This document shows positions 52,961-62,530 of a DNA stretch of 64,000 nucleotides, piece by piece. Below the pieces are notes generated by a model. That model did no database searches. It was given only the letters and a program-made list of their open reading frames with translations, and had not been told where the DNA came from. Origin of the DNA: Wolfiporia cocos. Taxonomy: Eukaryota; Basidiomycota; Agaricomycetes; Polyporales; Phaeolaceae. Position 1 is the first letter of the stretch; the number at the start of each line of letters is the position of its first letter. The DNA lies in contig JACCLO010000007.1 of assembly GCA_029448655.1 (NCBI GenBank), forward strand, positions 2,480,001 to 2,544,000, in the 5' to 3' direction. A program made the translations under genes and the position numbers.

Positions 52961-55428
52961 ATGCCTGCAGCATCGTTCTATACACCAATCGAACAGATTC
53001 CACAGGTGAGTTCGCATGCTGCTAGCACGTTGGAGATGAGCATGACATGCGCACCGAGCTAGATCCACCAGCAACTGCAACAAGCCTTCCGCTCTCGCAG
53101 GAGCCGTCCGGTTGCGTACCGGAGACAACAGCTCCTTCAGCTATTGCATCTCATACAGGATAATGAGGAACGTTTCCAAAAAGCCTTCAATGCTGACCTC
53201 GGTCGTTCTCTGGAGGAAGCATCCCTGTGAGCAATGCGATTGTGGTTTCATTGATCATTGACGGTACCAGCGCTGATACCGGTTGCATTACACGTTCAGC
53301 CTTGAAATCACAGGTACCCTGCAGGAAGTCGGAGAGGCATACGAGAGCGTTGAGAAATGGACTAGTCCTGAGAGACCTCCATTTGATATCAACTGGTTTG
53401 CCATGTCCCCTCAAGTAAGGAAGGAGCCGAAGGGCGTCGTACTCATTATCGGGCCGTTCAACTATCCCTTATATTTGGTGGTATGCTCGTTTGTAAGTCA
53501 CAGCTAACATTGTCATTGTGTCACAGTAACATACACAGTTCTTCAATAGGCTAGTGCCATAGCTGCTGGAAACGCTGTTATGGTCAAGCCGTCTGAGCTA
53601 TCGCCAGCAACTGCAACGCTCTTAGCAGAGCTTGTTCCAAAATATCTTGACCCTGAGATGTATCACGTTGTGAACGGTGGCGTCCCAGAGACTACAAAGG
53701 TGTGTGTACGAACGATCGAGAAAGAGCAATTCTCACACTGAAGGATGGACAGGTCCTCGAGCTGTCCTTCAATCACAGTGAGCAGTATGCTATTTACTTT
53801 GGCGATATACTACTAATTTATCCTCCACAACCTAGTACTTTATACTGGTATGCGCATGCGCGCTATCTACGTTCAATGTCTTAACGCGTGATCATAGGAA
53901 ATGGTCGCATTGGTCGTATAATCTGCGAGGCAGCTGCAAAACACCTTACTCCTGTGACGCTTGAAGTGAGTATGAGCCTGGGATAAAGATACCGTTGGCT
54001 AACGAGGTCTATAGCTTGGAGGTGAGAATCAGAGGCTGGTGTACCCGCGCAGGACCTCACTCGGCTGATAGGTAAATCTCCTTGTGTCATTGACCCGCGA
54101 TGCGACGTGAAGGTTGCTGCAAAAAGAATTATGTGGGGAAAGCTCTTGAACGGGGGACAGGTACGCATAGCAATTATAGCTCAGTAGCCTTACGCTGACG
54201 CCTCCGGCGGGCTAGCTGTGCCTCTCGCCTGACTACGTGCTCGTGCCGGCGTGGTTCCAAGACACCTTCGTGGAGGCCCTCAAGAATGCGTGAGTGCACT
54301 TTCCCAGATACTGGCTGAAGCTGAAGCGGCCTCCAGCTACTACGAGCTCCACCCGACCGACCCGAAGGTGTCGGGACTCGTGTGTCGCATGGTCAACGAG
54401 CGGCATGCCGAGCGCGTTAAGCGGCTCATTGATAACACGCAGGGCAGGATCGTATTCGGCGGGGAGGTCGACGTCGAGGCCAGATATGCCGCCCCGTCTT
54501 TGATCAAAGACGTCCGCAAGGATGACTCATTGATGAGCGAGTGGGTACATGGCGCGTGTGAGATACGCGGTGCTTATCGTTTACGCGCCAGGGAAATATT
54601 CGGACCTTTCCTGGCTGTTGTGCCTGTAGAGGACGTGGACGAAGCGATTGAATTTATCAATGCTGGGTACGAAAGACTCCTTCATTCATTTCTCTGAAAT
54701 TAAAGTTGCCACCCAGTGATCGCCCTCTCAATATATACGTCTTCTCAAATGACCCATCCTTCAAAGGGAAAGGTAAGAGCATCAGAATGTATCAGAACTC
54801 TCGAATCATTGTTCTCCATAGTTATCGATAACACACAAAGCGGCACTGTGTTCGTCAACGACACGGTATGGCAGTGTGGAGGTAAGTCTGGACATTTCAG
54901 CATGATGTGCATTTCTCGATCTAGGTTCCCAGTCCACGGCGCACCATTTGGTGGCACTGGTGCTAGCGGCTGTGAGTATCGTGCGTCCGCTATACGGGAA
55001 TGATATACATCGGAGATTTCAGACGGGTATACTACCGGAAAACACGCCTTTCTCACCTTCACCCACCTGAGGTGTACCGCGGACAACCCGAACTGGTAAC
55101 TCACTGTGTCCTCTCGAGCTCTGCGACTCTGATCTTCTGTGCATTCTCAAAATCAGGGTCGACTCCGTGCTACTATCTGGGAGATACACCCCATGGAAGG
55201 TGATCATCACCCTTGTTTACGATGACTTGATCGTTTACATTTCGTTGTTCTAAGCCGGCCGCCGTACAGCGACTAATCAAGATGCTACGTCCTCGGGTAC
55301 CGCCCCACGATCAGCAGCACGGAAGCTCGGCGAGCAGGCTGGGAGTTGCTATTGCAATTGGCTTGATGGGCGCAGCGCTAACGTACTTTCTTAATGTGCC
55401 GATGCCCCGGTCATTCTCCCGTGCATGA
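52961..55428 (+). CDS. ALDH3-type fatty aldehyde dehydrogenase with a C-terminal membrane anchor, 18 exons
   Basis: This family oxidises aldehydes to acids with NAD(P). The ALDH3/Hfd1 branch acts on fatty aldehydes and is membrane-anchored. Exons: 52961-53005, 53063-53226, 53300-53480, 53550-53699, 53753-53777, 53836-53847, 53898-53965, 54015-54021, 54072-54160, 54216-54289, 54337-54540, 54592-54666, 54717-54772, 54822-54881, 54925-54971, 55023-55095, 55157-55199, 55255-55428. All introns are GT-AG. Landmarks: [26 protein letters not shown] with the oxyanion Asn; [18 protein letters not shown] with the general-base Glu; [11 protein letters not shown] with the catalytic Cys; [32 protein letters not shown]; and a last-exon hydrophobic anchor near [18 protein letters not shown]. 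Two exons have only 12 and 7 bases. About three residues seem missing at the exon 3/4 junction. The exon 14/15 junction is one base out of frame, so either a small deletion has made it a recent pseudogene or splicing differs there. Confidence 0.85.
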
Positions 55429-55642
55429 TATTTTTCCAGCTTGCCCGCTTCCCTGCTGCGATTTGATATTTTAGTGAATCCTGCGAGCGATCTGCTTGTA
55501 AGAGTGAGTGTCTGTTTGCACCTGGCATGTGCTGGTAGATTGTATGGCGTAGGGGCGATGTGGCTCCGCATGCGTCGCGTGTGGAATGTACTCTCTTGAA
55601 CAGATTGACACTTCCTACTTTATGCGCGGATTCCCGTGTATG
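55429..55642. other. Downstream flank of the dehydrogenase gene
   Basis: No gene or repeat was recognised between the stop codon and the MITE. It presumably holds the polyadenylation region. Confidence 0.4.
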
Positions 55643-56282
55643 TAGTGATGTGCCGGGCCCGGCCCGGCCCAAAAGCCCCGGCTTTGGCCTGGCTTTGAAG
55701 GCCCACGGCTTTCCAAAACCTCAGGCCGGGCCCCCACTGGCGGCTCACGGCTTGGCCCGGCCTGGGCCGGGGCCAAGCCGGTGCCTACCGCTGCTAGGAT
55801 AGTCATCACTATAGCTTCAAAAGTTTAAAACATACCATTATCAACTGTTGCTTGGTGAAAAGGAATGCTGAGGCCTACAGTTTATAGAAGGATGAAGTGT
55901 CAAAATCACCTTCCACCGGTGTGGCATTCAGTAGCGCACCTGCCATATGGGGTATCATATAGGCCCCCAGCGGTGCACGGCAGGCTTCAATGTCAAAGAT
56001 TTGATTTAGGGACCTTTTCTGTGGCTTGAAAGGAACAACACAGTGGCAGTACATTGGATTTGAGCATATTGGTACCATGTACAATCCTCTATTGTAATTG
56101 CTGGACATTGTATCCATTAGGGTCACCAGGCCAGGGCTCAATGACTTGGCCCGGCTCAGCCTGAGACACAAGCCAGGCCCTGGGCCGTCTCAAGCCATTG
56201 TGTGAAGCCCAGCTTGGCCTGGCCCAAGTAGGGCTTGGCCCAGCCCAGCTCACGGCCCAAAGCCAGGCCTGGCACATCACTA
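55643..56282. mobile_element. hAT-type MITE, 640 bp, GC-rich
   Basis: It has inverted ends TAGTGATGTGCCGGGC and GCCTGGCACATCACTA. The left duplication is cgtgtatg (55635-55642). The right copy is cut after cgtg (56283-56286) because hAT MITE copy B begins at 56287. It is related to 38407-38947. Confidence 0.8.
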
Positions 56283-56286
56283 CGTG

Positions 56287-57296
56287 TAGTGTTGTGAGGT
56301 CTGGTCCCAAGGACCGCTAAAGATCAAGGACAGGACCAGGACCGGACTGATTAGGACCGATTCAGCGGTCCGGTCCAGTCCCGGTCCTAACACAGTCCTG
56401 GTCCTGGTCCTAACGAGTTATCAATTTATACAGGACCGGTTGGGACCGGTCTGGACCGGTCCCAGACCAGTCCCAAAAGTTAGCATAGAATAGTGCTTTG
56501 ACTCCAAGATTGTTAACCATGATGTGCTAATTTAAACATAAAATCAAGTACCTAAGACTCCAGTGATCATGAGTGATCCAAGATGATCTGCATCATGTAT
56601 GTACCACTAGCTAAGCATCACAAAACCTGACAAGAATACTTTTCACCAGTAAAGCTTCTGATATTAATGATACAATGAAGCACTGCTATTGTCTTTGGCA
56701 GTGCTTAACACATGCAGTCTGCCCTCATGTTATCACTAATGTAGTTGACTTGCACACAGTTGTATATGATCCCGCCCAGTAGCTTTGACATTTGCATGTT
56801 GATATAGATATATATCCAGTTCAATCTCATGCAGTCACTGGCTTCCAACCATTTAGTGGTCACTATTACTAGTCATTGTGTCATACAAGAATGAAACAAT
56901 AAAAAATGTCATCAGGTTTAACCTGAGATGTGCAGTCACCACAGTGGCATATATAAATATATACTAGCTTCAGTGTACTAACTATACTGGCAAAACTTAA
57001 CAATCAGTGTATCATAGTTAATTTGCGAGCTGTACTAAGTATGTTTTGATACATGTTGAGCAATAAGTGCCCTTTCGTCGCATTTTCTTATAAATAAAAT
57101 CTAGTCAAGTGAATGACCATTCAATCGGTCCTGGACCGGTTCAAACCGGTCCTGGGACCGGTATAGGACTGCGGTCCTACTTGGGACCGGTCTCAGTCCG
57201 GTCTCTCATTTCCCGCACCGGTCCGGTCCTGGTCCTGGTCCTCGGTCCTGCCCAAAACATGCAAAAGACCGGACCGGACCGGACCTCGCAACACTA
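56287..57296 (+). mobile_element. hAT MITE copy B, complete, 1010 bp
   Basis: It has both terminal repeats, but the left one (TAGTGTTGTGAGGTCTGGTC) has two C-to-T changes relative to its right end and to copy A. Its left flank actacgtg does not match its right flank atagcaat. Repeated ggaccggtc-type motifs fill both ends. No ORF. Confidence 0.85.
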
Positions 57297-57408
57297 ATAG
57301 CAATGATGTAGCTTGGTCTGGACTGGTTGGTGTGGTACCAGGCTGGGCCTTGCAGCTGGGCTGATGGTGACATTTGCTATGCAGTCATAAATCTGGGCTT
57401 AGGCCTGG

Positions 57409-57894
57409 TGTCACATTTTGACATTATGCCCCCTGCCCGTCTCGAACCTAGGATCTTACGTTCACAAGTCACCTGATTGATTAGATAGTCGCCTGTGAGA
57501 GATAAGATAACCTGTAGGTCACGTGATGTATATTATGTAAGCAGTCACTGGTTGTGTACTAGGCGCGTGTGCACAGGCCACGCCACTTTAGGGCATGGTC
57601 TATTGCCAGTAGTTAGTGCTGCTACATCCAAATGTATATATGACGCGTCGTCTGGGGCTTACTCCCCAGACTTGTCAATCTGTTCATTGGGGCTTAGGCC
57701 CCCTTACACTGTACCTCTCTGCTGCACTACTTAAGACCACTACTCTGCGACCTCGACTACCTCATCACTATCAACCTGCAACCTTTGACCTTAGAGTGTT
57801 AGCTAAGGGGCTTAGAGCTTAGGGGCATGGGTGTTGGAGGTTGGAGCAGGTGTACTGGGCAGAGCGTTGGTTGGGACGTCACAGGTTTGTGACA
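57409..57894 (+). mobile_element. Solo LTR, 486 bp, nested in the split LTR
   Basis: It starts TGTCACATTTTG and ends GTTTGTGACA, with perfect duplications cctgg (57404-57408, 57895-57899). The hairpin gtctggggcttactccccagac is near 57650. An antisense B-box-like aggttcgagacggg lies at 57436-57449. Confidence 0.93.
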
Positions 57895-58047
57895 CCTGGA
57901 CAGCTGTAGCTATGACATTGAATGATGCATGCGTCCTGACTAGCATGTAATGCTGTGTCATGGTTGCTTAGTAGCATGATTGATGGCATATGTAAGCAAT
58001 AAGACCTTGTGTTAGCTCATCCTGTCAGCATGGTGGGATAAGTCCCA

Positions 58048-58902
58048 TGACACAAGCAACACTTCAAGCAACTACTCAGGGGAATAGAACTCACACAAAG
58101 GCGTATTCCTGATCTGAGGCTACTCAAGGCATATAAGGCCAAGACGAGTCTGGGGTGCTACCCTGCTCGTCGGCCAGTATATATGCTATTCTACTGTTTG
58201 TACATTGTTTGGCAACTGTACAGTTATTATGTAAGCTGATAGTCCATTAACTAAGGTAAACCCTATAATGGGTGTGTCACAGACTTTTCCTGTGATGCCT
58301 CATATATGCGATTACCGGGGGTCGAACTCACAACCTAGGGACTCAGTGTCACGTGCACGCCCTTACTGGCGCGTATAGACTAACTAGTTAGCGCGCGGCT
58401 AGCTAAAGTATATCACATGGTAGATTAAGTAAGCGTTCCAGTTAGGTGCGTGCGCACAGGCCACGTCACTTTAGGGCAAGGGTAGTCACTAAGTACTACA
58501 GCGCTACTATCATGTATATATACCTAAGAGTCTGAGGCGTACTCCTCAGACTTATCAATTTGGCTTGTCCTTAGGGACACCACTACTCCATGCCTCGCTG
58601 CGTCACTTAAACTCGCTAGTCTGAAGGAACCTCCCTCTTGTTAGTCGACGTAGGCGTGTGTGCACCTATGTCAACTCGGTTGTAGGATGCTGGCTAGTTA
58701 GTAGGGCGATATGCTGAGGTATGACCCAGAGTATTGAGTCAGGGTGTAGGTACGTGGCACAGAGTGTCTGGGGGTCTGGTAACACATGATAGGGTGTCCG
58801 GGGTCTTTGACATGTGACTGCATAGGCGCACGCTTATACAAGATAAGGGTTTGGGCTGTCGTCACTAGTCGTTGGCTAGTTGAAAGAAATCGGCTTGTGA
58901 CA
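58048..58902 (-). mobile_element. Solo LTR with a nested LTR
   Basis: It starts TGACACAAGCAAC and ends GGCTTGTGACA, with perfect duplications tccca (58043-58047, 58903-58907). It is interrupted at 58275-58741. Confidence 0.92.
58275..58741 (+). mobile_element. Solo LTR, 467 bp, nested
   Basis: It starts TGTCACAGACTTTTCC and ends TATTGAGTCA, with perfect duplications gggtg (58270-58274, 58742-58746). The TATA-like catgtatatatacc is near 58512 and the hairpin gtctgaggcgtactcctcagac near 58530. A tRNA-like 3' half with an antisense B box (gagttcgacccc) lies at 58317-58328. Confidence 0.93.
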
Positions 58903-59041
58903 TCCCAGATAACTTGTAGTTAGACATGGTAAATCTGTAGAAAATGCTATGAATGCACAGAAAATTGCTATAGTCCCAGATAAATCTGTGACAGGAAGTA
59001 TGGTTCAGAGTCTGAGGGAACATACACCCAACGACAAGTTA

Positions 59042-59695
59042 TGTCACAGATCTAGTGATATATGCTGATTTGTCCGTATTTCTACCTATTTTTCTGGTAT
59101 TTCTATGAGCATATCTACGTTTTCGCTGTTAAGCGCTCATAGACATGTACACCTGCACAAACAACACGTCAATAACACACTGGTGATCCCATATTACTCA
59201 GCAGACTAATCTCCAAGGTCACGCTTCTGACTCATATCCTGATACCGGGCTTTGTCAATACATTTACCCCAGTGGCCTGCACAATTATCACAAGCTAATG
59301 GCCAGCATGACTCATTCACTGACACTGGCATATGTCATCATGCTTACTAAGCTTACCAATGGTGCTCAGCCACAACCACAACGTGGGCCCACTGCTCCAA
59401 ACCACTCTTATGATTGGTGCAGCCGTTACTGGTGCACATGGTCTATTAGTATAGTGGACTTCAACATTTTGTCTCATTGTAGTGCATGGACTGTTCATGT
59501 TATGGAAGGCCATTACTGGCACCTATACCAACATGTATATAAGTAGGCTTAGCAGCATGCTAAGACCTTAGATTTGTTCTCTGCATTCACATTTGAGTAC
59601 CACCAACTCTGCTTCGCTCTCTAGCCCCTCACCTCACTCTACCTCACCCCTCAAGTAATTATTGTCTTGGTGAGTCCCACAGCTAGTCTATGTCA
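59042..59695 (+). mobile_element. Solo LTR, 654 bp, nested in the outermost LTR
   Basis: It starts TGTCACAGATCTAG and ends GTCTATGTCA, with perfect duplications agtta (59037-59041, 59696-59700). It is the same family as 4325-4909. Confidence 0.93.
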
Positions 59696-59798
59696 AGTTA
59701 TTGGAGCTGAGGCATAAGGCCTCAGTATTGACAATATGTGACATTTTTTCTAAGATCAAGTGTTAGTATCTTACACAACGGGAGTTCCATTTTCAAAT

Positions 59799-60201
59799 TG
59801 TCACAGATTTATTCTGCCTCCCCTAGGGGTTGATCCCTTGTCTCATTGTATGTACAGTCATGTGATCTGCGACTCATAGTATGGCAGTTATGCGTAGCCA
59901 CCTCACGGTCATTGTCTGGCTAATGCTTATGTAACGATAGATACATGTGACATGTTGACTCATGCGTACGCACAGACCACGCCTTTAAGGCATGCCTTTA
60001 GGGCTGGTCTGACACAGTACCTTACAGTGACCCTCATGTATATAAGCTAGCAATGTCTGAGCCTTACAGCTCAGACTTGACATTCTCGACTATGGGCTAG
60101 TCCCACTTCTCTGTACCCACTTGTGTGCTAGTCTGGGGGGCCCCTCTGCTTATGCGACAAGGCCTCTATTATGACGGTACACCTGACACAGTTTTGTGTC
60201 A
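59799..60201 (+). mobile_element. Solo LTR, 403 bp, inside the small element
   Basis: It starts TGTCACAGATTTATTC and ends GTTTTGTGTCA, with perfect duplications caaat (59794-59798, 60202-60206). The hairpin gtctgagccttacagctcagac is near 60055. Confidence 0.93.
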
Positions 60202-60321
60202 CAAATATAAGTTTAAGTTCTGTAGTCGTCTTGATGTAGTCATTCCCTTTTGTGCCGTGTTTCAATGCGTATGCATTTCTGCCATACATTCCTAAATATA
60301 AGGTAACTAGGTATTGCTATG

Positions 60322-61395
60322 CTAGTCTATGTCCATAAACTCGTATGAGTACACCCTAGGGAAATCAATGTGGAGGTTGGTGATTTTTCTGATAAGGATT
60401 TCCGCGTCCATCTCGATGTCATGTTTTAGGATGATACCGTATGTGAGTTTCTTTATGTCGCGTAAGAAGCGACGTCTCTCTCCATTGGTGGTGAGGCTGG
60501 TGAGGCAACAGCATTTCCAGCTGTAGATGGCATTTTCGAGGTCCTCATGGATCTTGCACACCTTCTGGTAGTCAGCTGGGTCGTTGTACGCGTGCCTTTT
60601 CTTTGCTGCGCCCATGAACCGTTGGAAGACCCTAAAGGTCTGTTCCATCAATGGCCATTCGTTGACGCAGGCTTCCCATTGTACGGCGCTGCACGTGATG
60701 TCACGCCAGTCGATCCAGGGCGGAAGCGTATTACGAATGGTCTGGTCCCAGAACTGGACCATGACCTTATTCTGGACTCGCTTGAGTTGCTCCTCCTCCA
60801 TGAACCAGCCTTCACCGTATGTGTTGTAATCCTCAAGCTGCAGCCTCTCACACTCAGCTTCCTCCTCTCACTCTTTCTCCTCTCTCTCACGGCAAAGCCT
60901 TTCAGCAATCTCAACGATGTGGGTGGTGGACTTAGTGAGTTTGTCTGCCACGCGTTTCTGTTCGCGTTGCCATTGAATGTCGGCGCATTTTTGTTGTTCA
61001 ATGCCCTCCTCGTGGATGGCGTCATGCTCTTCCTGTGTGAGTTGAGCGGGAATGTGGGGCACGATGGTGTTGTGTCCTGTCTGGGTTCGTGTGAGGTGGA
61101 TGCGTCCTCGGCGATCTGCATGATAAGGGCGTCCTATCTCGGCGGCTATCTCGTTAAAAGCCACTTGTTGTTCATTTGCATGCCGGCCAGCGTTGGCCGA
61201 CGTGTTAGCGGTGATCGTGGCTGGGTGGCGGTGATTCTCACGGTCGTAAGGGACGGGTCCCTGGTTGGTGGCGTTTGTGTTGGTGCATTTGGCGGGCATG
61301 ACTACGTGACTACATAAGGATCTGTATAAAAGCTGAAACACAAAATCTTTGTGTTTGCTTCTTGACGATGTTCGAGTAGGGGGAGGATACACCAA
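60322..61395 (-). pseudogene. ORF of the small element, about 357 codons with one internal TGA
   Basis: Two open stretches (60868-61395 and 60322-60801) are in the same frame, separated only by a TGA near 60869. That TGA is one transition from CGA, in a run EREEKE-stop-EEEAECERL. An inner ATG at about 61299 (MPAKCTNTNATNQ) may be the true start. The middle is strongly charged and probably a coiled coil. The C-terminal part has WDQTIRNTLPPWIDWRDI, VFQRFMGAAKKRHAYNDPAD, IHEDLENAI and a final YSYEFMDID. I recognise no family. It occupies the same place as ORF0 of Gypsy-B, and the two C-terminal regions look faintly alike (EDL, then a basic stretch, then I-x-x-I-x-x-L-x-I-x-F). That is suggestive, not shown. 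Confidence 0.55.
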
Positions 61396-61771
61396 AGTTA
61401 ATCGGGACTAAGTATTGGGGATATTACATCCCGCTGTGCTGCCACATGATCTAAGTTTCAGACGGCCCATCTTTACGTATCTGAGGCTGGTTGCCATCAG
61501 AAACCACCCTTAAAGACATGTTAACTCAGAGGTTTCGGCTTAAACGCTAGGGTTGTTCCATCTGATCCTTCTGCTGAAGCGGTAAGACCACCCCTTTAAG
61601 CCATATGGATCAAGGCTTTGTGATAACGCCGAAGCGTCATCACCTGGTTAGCCCTCCAGTCCGGGCAACTCATAATGAGTCAGTTTTATCCCCCAGATCC
61701 CAAACATCACAAACTTCTGTTGAAGGTAGAAAGCCCCCAGGCCGTAAAGATGGGGGGGGGGGGGGGGTGAT

Positions 61772-61785
61772 AAGAACTATCAAAA
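61772..61785 (-). promoter_or_regulatory. Self-priming primer-binding site of the small element
   Basis: Plus-strand agaactatcaa (61773-61783), next to the LTR, is the exact complement of ttgatagttct at 61890-61900 inside the LTR. That site lies downstream of the inverted TATA (cttatatacatg near 61927) in the element's direction. The match is 11 of 11. Confidence 0.78.
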
Positions 61786-62465
61786 TGACCCAAGACTCAC
61801 TCTTAGTGACTTCTGAGTTGAAGGGTTGTTGGATATGGGCAAGTAGTCAAGTGAAGCAGTAGTTATGAGCTAAAGCATTGTGTAACAGATTGATAGTTCT
61901 AAGGACTTAGGCCTTAGACGTCTCAGCTTATATACATGTAGGGCACTACCTAAGAACTGCCTGCCCTAATGCTATGTGGTCTGTGCACACCAGTGGTAAT
62001 GCTGTGCGCTTGCGTGGAACGTTGTAGAAACATATAGAAGGGGCCGTGTAAGCGGTCATGTGTGTATGAGTCAGGGGAGTGCTAGTATACTAGGATGGGC
62101 CGCTGACAATGCCTCAATGACTGTTGTCATGGAAGGTGCTCGAAGGTTCTCGTGGATACAAGAAGAATGATGGTTTCGTGGTTAGTGGTACTAACTATGC
62201 TAGATAGGACTTGTCGTAAGACAAGTTATAGAAAATGGATATAAATCCGGAAAAAATTAGGTAAATGCCTAGAAAACTGTGACACATTATATATACATGT
62301 ATTGCACAGCTGCTGTAACTAAGTTACCAGCCTAAAGTGATGGTCTGTGCACAGGGAGTGGTAACATGTATAGAAAGGTAAGCACTATGCTATCAAGCTG
62401 GTGGTAATGCCAATGCTAAGGTAATCTAATCTAATCTACAGTAGCACATGATGTACTGGCTGGGT

Positions 62466-62530
62466 ACACCATAGTGTAGTGGATAAGACATTGAGAGGGG
62501 GTGTTGAGGCATTATGTTCGACCCTGGTGG
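62466..62530 (+). other. tRNA-like relic with A and B boxes inside an LTR
   Basis: It has an A-box-like tagtgtagtggataagac and a B-box-like tgttcgaccct (62515-62525). The ends cacca and tggtg can pair like an acceptor stem. It lies antisense to the LTR, the B box 38-48 bases from the LTR end. It is too imperfect to call a tRNA gene. Confidence 0.5.

Larger units (their letters stand above)
40258..57296. mobile_element. 17-kb hAT-ended block carrying an aldehyde dehydrogenase gene and a gypsy element
   Basis: The outer ends are matching inverted repeats: TAGTGTTGCGAGGTCCGGTC at 40258 and its exact complement ending at 57296. An exact 8-bp duplication atagcaat lies at 40250-40257 and 57297-57304. 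The left end belongs to a truncated hAT MITE copy (40258-40756), the right end to a complete copy (56287-57296). No transposase is encoded, so movement would need one supplied in trans. Between the copies lie an LTR fragment, non-repetitive DNA, the gypsy element 42071-52070 and the dehydrogenase gene. A composite transposon is my first reading; repair copied from another locus is the alternative. Confidence 0.75.
39534..58993 (-). mobile_element. Solo LTR (family alpha relative) split by the hAT block and two LTRs
   Basis: It starts TGACACAGACTAG and ends AAATCTGTGACA, with perfect duplications ggaag (39529-39533, 58994-58998). Pieces are 39534-40257, 57305-57408, 57900-58047 and 58908-58993. 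They align in order with the solo LTR at 35899-36890; for example, gtcctgactagcatg is shared. Confidence 0.88.
59728..62284 (-). mobile_element. Small non-autonomous self-priming element with one ORF
   Basis: The 5' LTR is 61786-62284 (499 bp, TGACCCAAGACTC to AAACTGTGACA). Its interior runs left with a priming site, a run of 16 C on the element strand (G at 61752-61767) and an ORF (60322-61395). It ends with a short polypurine run (gaaaaaa on the element strand) at 59744-59750. The 3' LTR is reduced to a stub of about 15 bases, TGACAATATGTGACA (59729-59743). The flanks cagta (59723-59727) and catta (62285-62289) differ by one base. The net interior, without the LTR at 59799-60201, is about 1.6 kb, too short for gag and pol. 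Confidence 0.65.

Noticed and set aside
60547..61317. Uninterrupted 256-codon plus-strand frame opposite the small element's ORF
   Set aside because: It reads as a hydrophobic mirror of the charged coiled-coil frame on the minus strand. The element's LTR, priming site and polypurine run all point to the minus strand.
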